Origin: Nocardioides speluncae
Lineage (GTDB): Bacteria > Actinomycetota > Actinomycetes > Propionibacteriales > Nocardioidaceae
Length of the DNA: 64,000 nt
Assembly (NCBI RefSeq): GCF_003121585.1
Contig: NZ_QEOO01000051.1
Coordinates: forward strand, 62,001 to 126,000
Direction: 5' to 3'
Positions 49,496 to 62,456 of the stretch are shown here, piece after piece; the first letter of the stretch is position 1, and every line of letters starts with the position of its first letter. The notes under the pieces are model-generated. The model did no database searches. It was not told the DNA's origin and worked only from the letters and a program-made list of their open reading frames with translations. Made by a program: the position numbers and the translations under genes.

Positions 49496-50416
49496 TCAGA
49501 GCGCGGCGTACGCCGTGGCGATCTGGGCGCCGAGTCGTGCGTTGTTGCGCACGAGCGCGATGTTCGCGGTGAGGCTGGCGCCGCCGGTGATCTCGACGAT
49601 GCGGCCGAGGAGGAACGGGGTCGCGTCCTTGCCGTGGATGCCGGCGGCCTCCATGTCACTGAGCGCTTGCTCGATGACGGCGGCCATCTCCGACTCCGGG
49701 ACCTCGTCGGCCTCCGGGATGGGGTTGACCAGGGATACCCCGCCCGTGAGGCCGAGGCGCCACTTGGCCGCCATCAGTGCTGCGACCTCGGCGGGCGTGT
49801 CGAGCCGCATCGGCGCCTGATACCCGCTCTCCCGGGAGAAGAAGGCGGGGAACTCGTCGGTGCCGTAGGCCACGACGGGAACGCCGAGGGTCTCCAGCGC
49901 TTCGAGGGTCAGCCCGATGTCGAGGATGCTCTTCACGCCGGCCGAGACGACAGCGACGTTGGTCAGCGACAGCTCGGTGAGGTCGGCGCTGATGTCGAAC
50001 GTCTGCTGGGCGCCTCGGTGGACGCCACCGAGACCGCCGGTGACGAAGACGCTGATCCCGGCGAGGGCGGCCAGGCGCATGGTCGCGGCGACCGTGGTCG
50101 CGCCGTGGAGACCTCGGGCGACGATGTAGGGAAGGTCGCGCACGCTGACCTTGGCCACCTCGGAGCTGCTCGCGAGCAGCTCGAGACTGTCGCGGTCGAG
50201 CCCGACGTGCGGTCGGCCGTCGAGCAGCGCGATCGTGGCGGGCACCGCGCCGCCGTCGCGGATGATCTGCTCGACATCGGTCGCCATCTCGACGTTCTGC
50301 GGGTAGGGCATGCCGTGGCTGATGATCGTGCTCTCGAGCGCGACGACCGGCGTCCGGTCGCGCAGCGCGGTGGCGACCTCGTCGCTGAGGACGAGGTCAG
50401 GGTGGACGGCGGTCAT
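49496..50416 (-). CDS. psuG: Pseudouridine-5'-phosphate glycosidase
   Basis: 306 residues from ATG at 50416. VVALESTIISHGMPYPQN at the N-terminus, GATTVAATMRLAALAGISVFVTGGLGGVHRGAQQTFDIS, VVSAGVKSILDIGLTLEALETLGVPVV and LLVN-type blocks match PsuG along its whole length. It splits pseudouridine 5'-phosphate to uracil and ribose 5-phosphate. It follows psuK by 19 bp on the same strand, so kinase and glycosidase form a two-gene operon for pseudouridine use. Confidence 0.95.
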   Translation of the reverse strand: MTAVHPDLVLSDEVATALRDRTPVVALESTIISHGMPYPQNVEMATDVEQIIRDGGAVPATIALLDGRPHVGLDRDSLELLASSSEVAKVSVRDLPYIVARGLHGATTVAATMRLAALAGISVFVTGGLGGVHRGAQQTFDISADLTELSLTNVAVVSAGVKSILDIGLTLEALETLGVPVVAYGTDEFPAFFSRESGYQAPMRLDTPAEVAALMAAKWRLGLTGGVSLVNPIPEADEVPESEMAAVIEQALSDMEAAGIHGKDATPFLLGRIVEITGGASLTANIALVRNNARLGAQIATAYAAL

Positions 50417-50435
50417 CGGTACTCCTGGGTGGGTG

Positions 50436-51545
50436 TCAGGTGAGGGCTGGCAGCGCGGACCGGACCAGGCGTTCGGTCAGGTCGGTGCGCACGGTGTCGG
50501 TGCTGGCCACGGTCAGCGCGGCCGCCGCGTGCCCGAACCTCACCGCGGACGCGGGCTCCTCGCCGGCAAGGAGGGCATGACAGAACGCCGCAAGCGCGGC
50601 ATCGCCGGCACCCGTCACGTCATCGACCTCGGTGGGGATGGCGGGGATGGTCACCGGTTCGGCGTCGGCTCCGCTCAGCAGTGAGCCGCGGTCGCCGAGC
50701 CGGACCCAGACCAGCTCGACGCCGCGGTCGTGGAGGCTGGCGGCGGCTTGCAAGACCTCGGAGTCGGTGTCGGTGGGAAGGCCGGTCAGGGCGCCGAGCT
50801 CGGCGCGGTTCGGGGTGACGGCGTACAGCGGTCTGTCGGCGGCCAGCGCCGGCGCCAGCGCACGCGCTTTGGGGACGCTGACCGGCTCCAGTACGGCGCG
50901 CGCGCCCGCCGCGGCGGCGAGGTTCAGGGTGTGTTGCAGCGTGTCGAGGCGCAGGTTCCCGTCGGCAATGACCATGCCGGAGGCCGCGATCAGGTCTCGC
51001 GCCTCACTGACGTGTTCCGGCCCCAGCCGCTCGGTGGCGGTCATCGCCGAGACGGCGACGACCAGCTCGCCGTCGGAGTCGAGGACGGCGGTGTAGGTGC
51101 CGGTTGGTTCGTCGGTGCGCAGCACGTGCTCGAGCCGAACACCGGCCGCGGCGGTCTGCGACATCACGGTCTCGCCCAGGGGATCGCGCCCCACGACGCT
51201 GACCAGGTGGGTCCGGGTGCCGAGCCGAGCGAGGTTCTCGGCGATGTTGCGGCCCACCCCTCCGGGCCGCATCGAGGCGCTGCCCGGGTTGCTCGTGCCG
51301 GGCGTCGCCGGAGCGGCGCTGCGCGCCTTGACGTCGACGTTGGTGCCGCCGACCACGACGACTCCGGGTGCATCGCTGAGCAGGTAGCCGCGCCCCAGCA
51401 CGACCCCCTTCCGGCTCAGGTTCGACAGGTGCACGTTGACGGCGGCCGTACTGCTGCCGATCCGCTCGGCGATCGCCGACGGCTTGATCGTCGGCTCGCG
51501 CCGCAACAACGCGACGATCTCCCGCTCCCGCTTCGTCAAGTGCAT
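50436..51545 (-). CDS. psuK: HTH-PfkB fusion, probable pseudouridine kinase
   Basis: 369 residues from ATG at 51545; the frame is open further upstream, but MHLTKREREIVALLRREPTI is the natural start. Residues 1-55 form a winged HTH (IKPSAIAERIGSSTAAVNVHLSNL). The PfkB kinase follows from VVVVGGTNVDVKARS, with PGGVGRNIAENLARLG near 97 and the catalytic anion hole DDVTGAGDAALAAF near 305. It should phosphorylate pseudouridine for PsuG. The fused HTH suggests substrate-responsive control of the operon, a layout also known in other PfkB sugar kinases. Confidence 0.9.
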   Translation of the reverse strand: MHLTKREREIVALLRREPTIKPSAIAERIGSSTAAVNVHLSNLSRKGVVLGRGYLLSDAPGVVVVGGTNVDVKARSAAPATPGTSNPGSASMRPGGVGRNIAENLARLGTRTHLVSVVGRDPLGETVMSQTAAAGVRLEHVLRTDEPTGTYTAVLDSDGELVVAVSAMTATERLGPEHVSEARDLIAASGMVIADGNLRLDTLQHTLNLAAAAGARAVLEPVSVPKARALAPALAADRPLYAVTPNRAELGALTGLPTDTDSEVLQAAASLHDRGVELVWVRLGDRGSLLSGADAEPVTIPAIPTEVDDVTGAGDAALAAFCHALLAGEEPASAVRFGHAAAALTVASTDTVRTDLTERLVRSALPALT

Positions 51546-51653
51546 GCTTAGAACTATAAAGGACCTTTGGCGATCTAAGTGTGAAGCGGGCTGGTCAATC
51601 CTCGAGAGCAAGTCGAGGGCGTTTCACTACACTGATTGGCGGAGGTGTTTCCG

Positions 51654-51986
51654 ATGACCGCAGCAGCCGCATTCGATCCGGAGCCCGTCCCGCTCGTACG
51701 GGACGAGGCAGACCGACTGATGGTTGCGGGCACCCGTATCTCGCTCGACGTACTCGTTGCGGCTTTCAAGCGGGGCAAGACTCCGGAGGCGATCCACGAC
51801 GCCTACGAGACTGTCTCGCTCGCCGACGTCTATGCGGTGTTCACGTACTACCTCAGGCATCGGGGTGAGGTTGAGGCATACCTCGCGGAGCAAGAGCGCG
51901 ACGGCGCGGAGATCCAGGCGCAGATGGAGGCGGAGTACCGCCCCGAGGGCCTGCGCGCCACCCTGCTCGCTCGGCTGGACACGTGA
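51654..51986 (+). CDS. DUF433 antitoxin
   Basis: 110 residues from ATG at 51654, with GGAGG at 51641-51645. VPLVRDEADRLMVAGTRISLDVLVAAFKRGKTPEAIHDAY is the DUF433 winged-helix domain (about 10-60), followed by a charged helical tail. DUF433 proteins are antitoxins for DUF5615 PIN-like toxins, and the next gene (GTGA overlap) encodes one. The pair is divergent from psuK, across 108 bp. Confidence 0.9.
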   Translation: MTAAAAFDPEPVPLVRDEADRLMVAGTRISLDVLVAAFKRGKTPEAIHDAYETVSLADVYAVFTYYLRHRGEVEAYLAEQERDGAEIQAQMEAEYRPEGLRATLLARLDT

Positions 51987-52339
51987 CCGTTCGGCTGCTG
52001 GCTGACGAGAACATCGATCCCGATATCGTCTTGGGCCTGCAACGGCGGGTGGAACGGGTTGACATCGTTCGCGTCCAGGAGGTCGGGCTTCGTACTGTCG
52101 ATGATCCGACCATTCTCCAGTGGGCTGCCGATGCGGGCCGAGTGCTGGTCTCGCACGACCTCAAGACCATTCCCGGTTTCGCGCACGACCGCATCAAGGC
52201 CGGTCTGCCCATGCCCGGCGTGTTCCTCGCTCGGTCGACGCTCCCGATTGCCGACATGATTGACGAGCTCGCGCTCATCGTCGAGGCAAGCGAGGCCGAT
52301 GAATGGTCAGGGCGGGTCGTCTATCTGCCGTTGCGTTGA
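51983..52339 (+). CDS. DUF5615 PIN-like toxin
   Basis: 118 residues from GTG at 51983. VRLLADENIDPDIVLGLQRR carries the first acidic site (DEN), VQEVGLRTVDDPTILQWAADAGRVLVSHDLKT the second, and a C-terminal Arg/Val-rich strand closes the domain. This is the DUF5615 (Mut7-C-like PIN) family, the standard partner of DUF433. The expected activity is RNA cleavage. Confidence 0.9.
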   Translation: MTVRLLADENIDPDIVLGLQRRVERVDIVRVQEVGLRTVDDPTILQWAADAGRVLVSHDLKTIPGFAHDRIKAGLPMPGVFLARSTLPIADMIDELALIVEASEADEWSGRVVYLPLR

Positions 52340-52341
52340 GG

Positions 52342-52569
52342 ATGGTGTCTGTGTTCAACACGACTGAGGCTGCCACGATGCTCGGGTTGTCGCGGCCGAC
52401 TCTGATGAAACTTGTTGAGTCCGTGGAGATTGACCACGTCAAGGTCGGCACGCATCACCGGATCCCGGCTCAAGCGATCCTGGACTTCCAGCGCGCCCGC
52501 AACGCGCGGCGGGCGAAGGCAGCAGAGGCGCTTGCGGAGTTCTCCGACGAGATCGGCTTGGTCGATTGA
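52342..52569 (+). CDS. Orphan excisionase-type HTH antitoxin
   Basis: 75 residues from ATG at 52342, 2 bp after the toxin gene. FNTTEAATMLGLSRPTLMKLVES is a MerR/Xis HTH, followed by HRIPAQAILDFQRARN and the acidic tail AEALAEFSDEIGLVD. This matches antitoxins that precede PIN toxins. No PIN gene follows: only 47 bp separate it from the convergent allantoicase gene. The cognate toxin therefore appears lost. Alternatively it is a third member of the DUF433/DUF5615 operon and regulates it. Confidence 0.8.
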   Translation: MVSVFNTTEAATMLGLSRPTLMKLVESVEIDHVKVGTHHRIPAQAILDFQRARNARRAKAAEALAEFSDEIGLVD

Positions 52570-52616
52570 CACTCTCAGTCGCTGAGTAAGCACGCGCCGT
52601 ACGCCGTGCCGCCACG

Positions 52617-53537
52617 TCAGCCGTCCAGTTCGCCCCAGATCCGCAGCCGGGCGACGCCGCCGTCGGGGAAGACGTCGAGCCGAACCTGGCTGACGGGCTC
52701 CGGTGAGGAGACCAGGAACTCATGACGGGTGTCCGGCTGGAGACGCGTGCGCGGCAGGAGCGCGAGCGGGCCGCTGGTGAGCGAGGCCCAGCCGGGGGCG
52801 TTGCCGACGAAGTACGTCGTGTCGATCTCGACGCGCTGGACCCGGCCCGGCGTGGCGAGGCCGACCACGACGTAGTCGTTGCCGTCGTCGCGCCGGCGGG
52901 CGTTCTCCCAGCCGTCGCCCATGTGGGTCGGCGGTCCGGGCTGGAGCAGGTTCTCGGGCGCGGAGTAGAAGCGGTTGGAGCAGTCGATGATCGTCCCACC
53001 CGAAGCGAGGTCGACCGACCCGACCTGTGGCTCGGGACGAGGCTCGCCGTGCACCCGGAAGCGGGCGACGCCGCCGTCGGGGTAGATGGAGAGGCGCACG
53101 TGGGTGACCCGTTCGTCGGACGCGACCTCGAAGAGGTTGGGGGTGTCCCCGAGCAACGGGACCCGGCCGAGCAGCGGTACCCAGTCGGTGATCTCCAACG
53201 GCGCCGGATAGCCGGACGCGGCGGCACCCTCCACCGACGCGTGCGGTGGGTAGTTACCGGTGAAGTACGCCGTGTCGATCACGACCCCGCGCACCACGCC
53301 GGGAACCCCGAGCCTGACCACGGCCCAGTCGTTGCCGGGCTCCCGCCGCCGGCGCGTCTCCCAGCCGTCGTACACCTTCCCCTTGTGGCCGAAGGCGTCG
53401 GTCGCCTCGGCAGGACCGGGCTTGATCAGGTTCTCCTTCTCCGCGAAGAGCTCGTCGTTGGCGAACACCACGCCGCCACCGAGCGCGCGGGAGGCCAAGT
53501 CGGGGAGGTCGGTGAAGGTTGTCGGCTCACCGGTCAT
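52617..53537 (-). CDS. alc: Allantoicase
   Basis: 306 residues from ATG at 53537. Two homologous jelly-roll repeats are visible: LPDLASRALGGGVVFANDELFAEKENLI...DGWETRRRREPGNDWAVVRLGVPG in the first half and VDLASGGTIIDCSNRF...DGWENARRRDDGNDYVVVGLATPG in the second. Allantoicase hydrolyses allantoate to ureidoglycolate and urea. It is the last gene of the minus-strand purine operon, overlapping allB by 4 bp. No ureidoglycolate lyase is visible in the window. Confidence 0.95.
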   Translation of the reverse strand: MTGEPTTFTDLPDLASRALGGGVVFANDELFAEKENLIKPGPAEATDAFGHKGKVYDGWETRRRREPGNDWAVVRLGVPGVVRGVVIDTAYFTGNYPPHASVEGAAASGYPAPLEITDWVPLLGRVPLLGDTPNLFEVASDERVTHVRLSIYPDGGVARFRVHGEPRPEPQVGSVDLASGGTIIDCSNRFYSAPENLLQPGPPTHMGDGWENARRRDDGNDYVVVGLATPGRVQRVEIDTTYFVGNAPGWASLTSGPLALLPRTRLQPDTRHEFLVSSPEPVSQVRLDVFPDGGVARLRIWGELDG

Positions 53538-54811
53538 CGGCTCAGCAGCCTTCCGTGCGGGTCGCCGTCGACGTCGACGGGGGCGCCGCGCAGCCAGGTG
53601 CTGCGTACGACGCCGGAGAGCGTCATCCCGTCATACGGCGTGACCGGGTTCTTGTGATGGAGGTCGGCACCCGCCACCGCGAACGAGTCGTCGGGGGCGA
53701 AGACCACCAGGTCCGCGTCGTGGCCGACCTCGATGGCGCCCTTCTGAGAGAGCCCCACCAGGGCGGCCGGTGCTGCCGACATCCAGCGCACGACGTCGGC
53801 CAGCGAGAACCCCCGCTCGCGCGCGCCCGTCCACACCGCCGACAGCCCGAGCTGGAGCGAGGCGATGCCACCCCAGGCGGTGCCGAAGTCGCCGGTGGTC
53901 TTGATGTCGGCGGTGGCCGGCGAGTGGTCCGAAACGACCAGCCCGATCGCGCCGCTGCGCAGCCCGTCCCACAGCGCCTCGCGGTTGGCCTCTTCACGGA
54001 TCGGCGGGCAGCACTTGAACTGCGTGGCGTCATCGCCGATCTCCTCGGCCCGGAACGTGAGGTAATGCGGGCAGGTCTCGGCCGTGACCTGCCTCAACAG
54101 CGGCAGCGCGTCCGCGCTCGACACGTGCACGATGTGCGCGCGGCAACCGGTCGCCTCGGACAGTTCCGCGACGTGCGCGATCGCGGCCGCCTCGCTGCGC
54201 CCCGGCCGCGACGCCAGGAAGCTCGCGTAGTCCGGGCCGGAGGTCCCGATGGCCTGCGCGTCCTCGGCGTGTACGACGAGCAGGGCGCCGAGGTCGGCAA
54301 GCGACGCCATCGCGTCGCCGACCTGGTCCAGGCTCAGCGGCGGGAACTCCTCCACACCCGAGTCGACCAGGAAGCACTTGAACCCGAAGACCCCGGCGTC
54401 GTGGAGATCGCGGAGGTCTGCGAGGTTGCCCGGGATCGCGCCGCCCCAGAAGCCGACGTCCACGAAGCACTGGCCGGTGGCGGCCTTCCGCTTCACCTCC
54501 AGCGCATCGACGGTAACGGTCGGCGGGATCGAGTTCAGCGGCATGTCGACGATCGTGGTCACCCCACCGGCCGCGGCGGCGCGGGTCGCGGAGGCGAACC
54601 CCTCCCACTCGGTGCGCCCGGGCTCGTTGACGTGGACGTGGGTGTCGACCAGGCCGGGCAGCAGCACCTCGTCATCGGCGAGTACGACGTCCGCGTCGCC
54701 CAGCGAGCCGATCGCGGTGATCACGCCGTCGGTCGCCCGCACCTGGCAGCGCACCTCGCCCGACGGCAGGAGCACGCGTCCGGAGAACCTGGTCACGAGG
54801 GGAGGGGCCAC
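53534..54811 (-). CDS. allB: Allantoinase
   Basis: 425 residues from GTG at 54811, overlapping the uricase stop by one base. Amidohydrolase metal ligands: LPGLVDTHVHVNEPGRTEWEG (about 50-70), the Lys of GVFGFKCFLVDSG, AHIVHVSS, TCPHYLTF and VVSDHSPATADIK. This full set and the length match AllB. It opens the allantoin ring to allantoate. Genes before and after act on the preceding and following intermediates. Confidence 0.96.
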   Translation of the reverse strand: MAPPLVTRFSGRVLLPSGEVRCQVRATDGVITAIGSLGDADVVLADDEVLLPGLVDTHVHVNEPGRTEWEGFASATRAAAAGGVTTIVDMPLNSIPPTVTVDALEVKRKAATGQCFVDVGFWGGAIPGNLADLRDLHDAGVFGFKCFLVDSGVEEFPPLSLDQVGDAMASLADLGALLVVHAEDAQAIGTSGPDYASFLASRPGRSEAAAIAHVAELSEATGCRAHIVHVSSADALPLLRQVTAETCPHYLTFRAEEIGDDATQFKCCPPIREEANREALWDGLRSGAIGLVVSDHSPATADIKTTGDFGTAWGGIASLQLGLSAVWTGARERGFSLADVVRWMSAAPAALVGLSQKGAIEVGHDADLVVFAPDDSFAVAGADLHHKNPVTPYDGMTLSGVVRSTWLRGAPVDVDGDPHGRLLSR

Positions 54812-55632
54812 TAGCGCACGACCGTCGCCTCGATGAGGCCGTACGGCCGGTCGGCCGCGATGAACACCTCGCCCGGGTTCCCCACGCCGAACGGCGAGAG
54901 GTCGACCAGGAGGTGGTGCTTGTTGGGAGCCGAGAAGCTGATCTCGGCCACGTCCTCGACGGCCGACAGCACCGCCTCGCCCATCGCGTAGAGGGTCTGC
55001 TGCAGGGCGAGGCTGTGCGTCTCGGCGAACGTCGTGATCAGCAGCCGCCTGATCTCGGCGTACACCGTGTCGAAGTCCAACCCCGTCGACGTGTAGCGCC
55101 AGGTGGTCTCGAGCGAGGTCGCGAGGATCCGGTCGTCGGTCTCCTGAAGGGTCGTGTAGGCGTCCTTGAGGAACCCCTTGAACTCGGAGCCGGTCGTGTT
55201 CATCAGCACCAGGTCCTTGATGCCCGAGACCACGATCTCGTCGGTCGCCGAGACCTCGACGACCGTGGTGCGGACGCCGCCACCCGCCCGTACGAACGAG
55301 TGGTCGCCAACCCGCTCCCAGGGGTACTCCTCGACCGCGATCCGGGCGCCGGTCGCCGCCGGGGCGGCGGTGAGGAAGTGCCGGCCGAGGGTGAGTGCGT
55401 ACTCCTCGATCGCCCGCACGCCCTCCTCCTTGGCGAACGCGAACGCGGTGTTCTTCTGGGTGTCGGTGGGCAGCACGTCCCTCTGGTCGCCGGCGATGTG
55501 CGCAGCCTCGAAGTCGCCGCGGAGCGAGGTCGACACGTTGAGGTCGCGCAGCACGTGGACGTCGGTGTCGCGGTAGACCCGGACGACGCGGTTCTCTGCC
55601 TTGCCGTACTGGTTGGGCCCGAGTCGCACCAT
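54811..55632 (-). CDS. Urate oxidase (factor-independent uricase)
   Basis: 273 residues from ATG at 55632, adjoining the HIU hydrolase stop. NQYGKAENRVVRVYRDTDVHVLRDLNV with the catalytic Lys, LPTDTQKNTAFAFAKE with the Thr of the Lys-Thr pair, GLKDLVLM-type IKDLVLMNTTGSEFKGF, and NKHHLLVDLSPFG near the C-terminus are the uricase blocks. It is somewhat shorter than the usual 290-300 residues. It converts urate to 5-hydroxyisourate with oxygen, which the two upstream gene products process. Confidence 0.95.
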   Translation of the reverse strand: MVRLGPNQYGKAENRVVRVYRDTDVHVLRDLNVSTSLRGDFEAAHIAGDQRDVLPTDTQKNTAFAFAKEEGVRAIEEYALTLGRHFLTAAPAATGARIAVEEYPWERVGDHSFVRAGGGVRTTVVEVSATDEIVVSGIKDLVLMNTTGSEFKGFLKDAYTTLQETDDRILATSLETTWRYTSTGLDFDTVYAEIRRLLITTFAETHSLALQQTLYAMGEAVLSAVEDVAEISFSAPNKHHLLVDLSPFGVGNPGEVFIAADRPYGLIEATVVR

Positions 55633-55922
55633 CACGAGCCCCGGTACGTCGAGTAGGCGAACGGGCTGAGCAGCAGCGGCACGTGGTAATGCGAGTGGTC
55701 GCTCACCGTGAAGGCGATGGTGATCTCCGGGAAGAAGCCGCCGGTCTCGAAGACCAGCCGGTAGACCCCCGGTGCGAGCGAGTCCGGCCCGAGGTCGCTG
55801 ATCCGGCCGTCGGCGTCGGTGACTCCCTCCGCCGCCACCCCGTTGCCCTCGAGCGTCACGTAGATGCCCGCGGCGGGCCTGCCCGAGGCGGTGTTGAGCA
55901 CGTGCGTGGTCACCTGGCTCAT
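55632..55922 (-). CDS. uraH: 5-hydroxyisourate hydrolase
   Basis: 96 residues from ATG at 55922. The transthyretin-like fold is marked by VTTHVLNTASGRPAAGIYVTLEG (His and Asp of the active site), DGRI, HSHYHVPLLLSPFAYSTYRGS with the signature C-terminal YRGS. It hydrolyses 5-hydroxyisourate to OHCU. It overlaps the start region of uraD and touches the uricase start. Confidence 0.95.
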   Translation of the reverse strand: MSQVTTHVLNTASGRPAAGIYVTLEGNGVAAEGVTDADGRISDLGPDSLAPGVYRLVFETGGFFPEITIAFTVSDHSHYHVPLLLSPFAYSTYRGS

Positions 55923-56365
55923 GGGTGCAGCGCCTTTCGCAGCCGGAGCAGCGCGATCTTGCGCAGCTCGTCCTTGACCACCGCGGCCTCGGTGGCGTCG
56001 TCGTTGCCGAGTCGCTGTCGCGCGGCCGCGATGATCTCGTCGCCCGACAGACCGGTCGCACAGATCAGGAAGACGCGGTCGAAGCGCTGCTCATACGCCG
56101 CGTTCACCTCGACCAGCTCGTCGCTCGGCCGGACGCCGGCCTGTTCCTGAGCGGACCAGCCCCGCACCTTGAGAGACACAGCCTTGTCGCCGATACGAGG
56201 GTGGGCGGCCAGTCCCCGCACGACCTCGTCGTCGGTCCAGTCGCCGGCAAGCCTGTCCGCGGCGTCGATGAGGGACTGCTCGTCGGCGAAGTCCTCGGCG
56301 GCGAGTTGCTCGGCCCAGGACGGAACGTCGGCGCAGGCGAGCAGGGTGTCCGCGTCCAGCCTCAT
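55919..56365 (-). CDS. uraD: OHCU decarboxylase
   Basis: 148 residues from ATG at 56365; an open frame continues upstream only as a shadow of the aldolase gene. LLACADVPSWAEQLAAEDF, the active-site block GLAAHPRIGDKA (His), the WSAQEQAGV motif and YEQRFDRVFLICATG are the conserved OHCU decarboxylase features. It yields S-allantoin from OHCU. Translationally coupled on both sides. Confidence 0.94.
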   Translation of the reverse strand: MRLDADTLLACADVPSWAEQLAAEDFADEQSLIDAADRLAGDWTDDEVVRGLAAHPRIGDKAVSLKVRGWSAQEQAGVRPSDELVEVNAAYEQRFDRVFLICATGLSGDEIIAAARQRLGNDDATEAAVVKDELRKIALLRLRKALHP

Positions 56366-57293
56366 GCCGGTATCTCCTTCTCGTCGATCGCGCCGCACTC
56401 GACCCCACGGCGCAGGAAGTCGCGCAGCGCGCGGTCCGCGGCCGGCTCGGCCCGGTCCACCTCGGCCAGCCGGGTCAGCCCCTCTCGGTAGAAGGCGTAC
56501 GTCGCGAGGTAGCGGCTGGGCAGCTGGGCGGGGTGCAGGTCCCAGCCCTGGTAGAAGCCGCGCTCGAGCGACCGGCGTACCAGCCGTGCGTGCAGCCGCC
56601 AGGCGTCGGCTCGGCGCTCGCCCACCGGCAGGATGTTGGTCGAGCCGTCGCTCAGCTCGATGCCGGTGCCGGCCGCGACCAGCTGCATGACGCTCTTCGC
56701 GTGGTCGGCCGCCGGATGCTCGAGCGACTGGTACGGCGCCGCGACGCCGACCGAGGCCGTGTAGTCGTAGGTGCCGAAGTGCAAACCGGTGCACCTCCCG
56801 GAAGCGGCGCGGATCAGCTCGGGCAGCAGCAGCACCGACTCCGGCGTCTCGATCTGGATCTCGAAGCCGGGCAGGCCCAGCTCGTCGCAGACGGCCACCA
56901 TCGTCTCGACCTGGTCGACGGCGGTGACCTTCGGCAGCGTGACCCGGCCCGTGCCGCCCTCGGCGAGCCAGAGTCGCAGTGTGCGCAGCCCGCGCTCGCG
57001 GGTCGCCGGCTCGAGCGACTTGAACCGGATGCCGTGGCCCGCTCCGGCTACCCGTCGGACGTCGGCGTCCTCGACGTCGTCGGGGCGGACGCCGTACCCG
57101 TCCTCGAAGTCGATGCGCAGGTCCTCAACCGGCTCGCTGCTCAGCTTGGCCTTGACCCGGTCGATGAGGTCGGGCGACGCCTCGAGTACGGCGGCGCACT
57201 CGTCGAGCAGCGCGAGTGCCGTCTCGCCGTACGACGCGACCGTGCCGTCGTCGAAGCGGTCGGCCGGCACGTAGACCGTGTGGACGGGCTGCC

Positions 57294-57297
<4 letters not shown>
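56362..57297 (-). CDS. DUF6986/HpcH-type aldolase-like protein
   Basis: 311 residues from GTG at 57297, overlapping the malate synthase stop by 4 bp. TIM-barrel features: LRIDFEDGYGVRPDDVEDAD (acidic metal site), RVTLPKVTAVDQVETMV, PGFEIQIETPESVLLLPEL and HFGTYDYTASVGVA. These resemble citrate lyase beta/HpcH and the malate synthase barrel. The family (DUF6986) often sits beside malate synthase in actinobacterial purine loci, from memory. The reaction is not established; acting on a glyoxylate-derived compound is a guess from context. Confidence 0.8.
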
Positions 57298-58817
<1,520 letters not shown>

Positions 58818-58878
58818 GTCACTGAGTCTGCCACGCGGCCACCGGGCCAGCGGGTACCTTCGGAATCAGGAGGCGCTC

Positions 58879-60218
58879 ATGCACAGGCGGAAGGTCATCG
58901 TCAATGGGCAGTCTCGCGCGCTGGCAGCCTGCGCGCCGTACACCAGCGCGCTCGACTGGCTGCGCGAGCAGGGGCTCACCGGCGCCAAGGAAGGCTGCGC
59001 GGAGGGCGAGTGCGGGGCGTGCTCGGTCATGCTCGCGCGTCCCGGGATCGACGCCCCGACCGAGTGGACGGCGATCAACTCCTGCCTGGTCCCGGCGTCG
59101 TCGCTGTCGGGCCAGGAGGTGGTGACCGCCGAAGGACTCGGTACGCCGAGCGCGCTGCACCCGGTCCAGCGCGAGATGGCGGTCCGCGGCGGCTCGCAGT
59201 GCGGCTACTGCACCCCGGGGTTCGTCTGCAGCATGGCCGCGGAGTACTACCGGCCCGGCCGGGCGGACTTCGACCTCGAGGCGATCGGCGGCAACCTGTG
59301 CCGGTGCACCGGGTACCGCCCGATCAAGGACGCCGCCCTCGCCCTCGAGCAGCCGGCAGCGGACGACGTACTCGCCGGCCGGACCCAGGAGCCGCCGCCC
59401 GAGCTGGCCGGGGACCTGGCCGCCGTACTGGCCGCCGTCGCCGAGGGTGCGGTGGTGGTCGCCGGCAGTACCGATCTCGGTGTCGAGATCAACCTGCGCG
59501 GCGCGCGCCCCGAGCGGACCGTCGCGGTCGACCAGGTGCCCGAGCTGCGTGAGTTCGAGGTGACCGGCGACCGGGTGCTGCTGGGCGCAGCGCTCTCCCT
59601 CACCGAGATCGAGCGCCGGCTCGCCGGCCGGGTGCCGCTGCTCGACGAGGTCTTCCCGCTCTTCGCGTCCCGGCTGATCCGCAACGGCGCCACCATCGGC
59701 GGCAACCTCGGTACGGCGTCTCCCATCGGGGACCTGCCGCCCGCGCTGCTTGCCCTCGACGCGACCGTCGTGCTCGTGTCGCGGGCGGGGGAGCGCGAGG
59801 TGCCGCTGAGCGACTACTTCACCGGCTACCGCGAGACCGTGCTCCGGCCCGGCGAGCTGATCAAGTCTGTTCACCTCCCGCTGCCGCTTGCCGGCACGGT
59901 CGCGTTCCACAAGATCTCCAAGCGCCGCCTCGACGACATCTCGAGCGTCGCGGTGGCGGTCGCGCTCGACATCGACGGAGGTGTCGGGGGCGTCGTACGG
60001 CGGGCTCGGGTCGGGCTTGGCGGGGTGGCTGCTACGCCGATCAGGGCGCTGGCGACCGAGGCCGCGCTCGTCGACCAGCGGTGGAACGACGAGACGGTCG
60101 CGCGCGCTGCCGAGGTGCTCGCCGGCGAGGGCACCCCGATGGACGACCACCGGGCCAGCGCGGCGTACCGCAGCGCGATGCTCGGCACTAGCCTGCGGAG
60201 GCTGCTGGGGAGGGCACA

Positions 60219-60222
<4 letters not shown>
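58879..60222 (+). CDS. xdhA: Xanthine dehydrogenase small subunit (2Fe-2S and FAD domains)
   Basis: 447 residues from ATG at 58879, with CAGGAGG before it. The plant-type ferredoxin domain has Cys40, Cys45 and Cys48 (EGCAEGECGACSV). The second 2Fe-2S domain has GSQCGYCTPGFVCSM and NLCRCTGYRPI. The FAD domain starts near 175, with VVVAGSTDLGVEINLR and RNGATIGGNLGTASPIGDLPPALLALDA. It passes electrons from the molybdenum site to NAD. The stop overlaps the next start by 4 bp. Confidence 0.96.
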
Positions 60223-62442
<2,220 letters not shown>

Positions 62443-62456
<14 letters not shown>

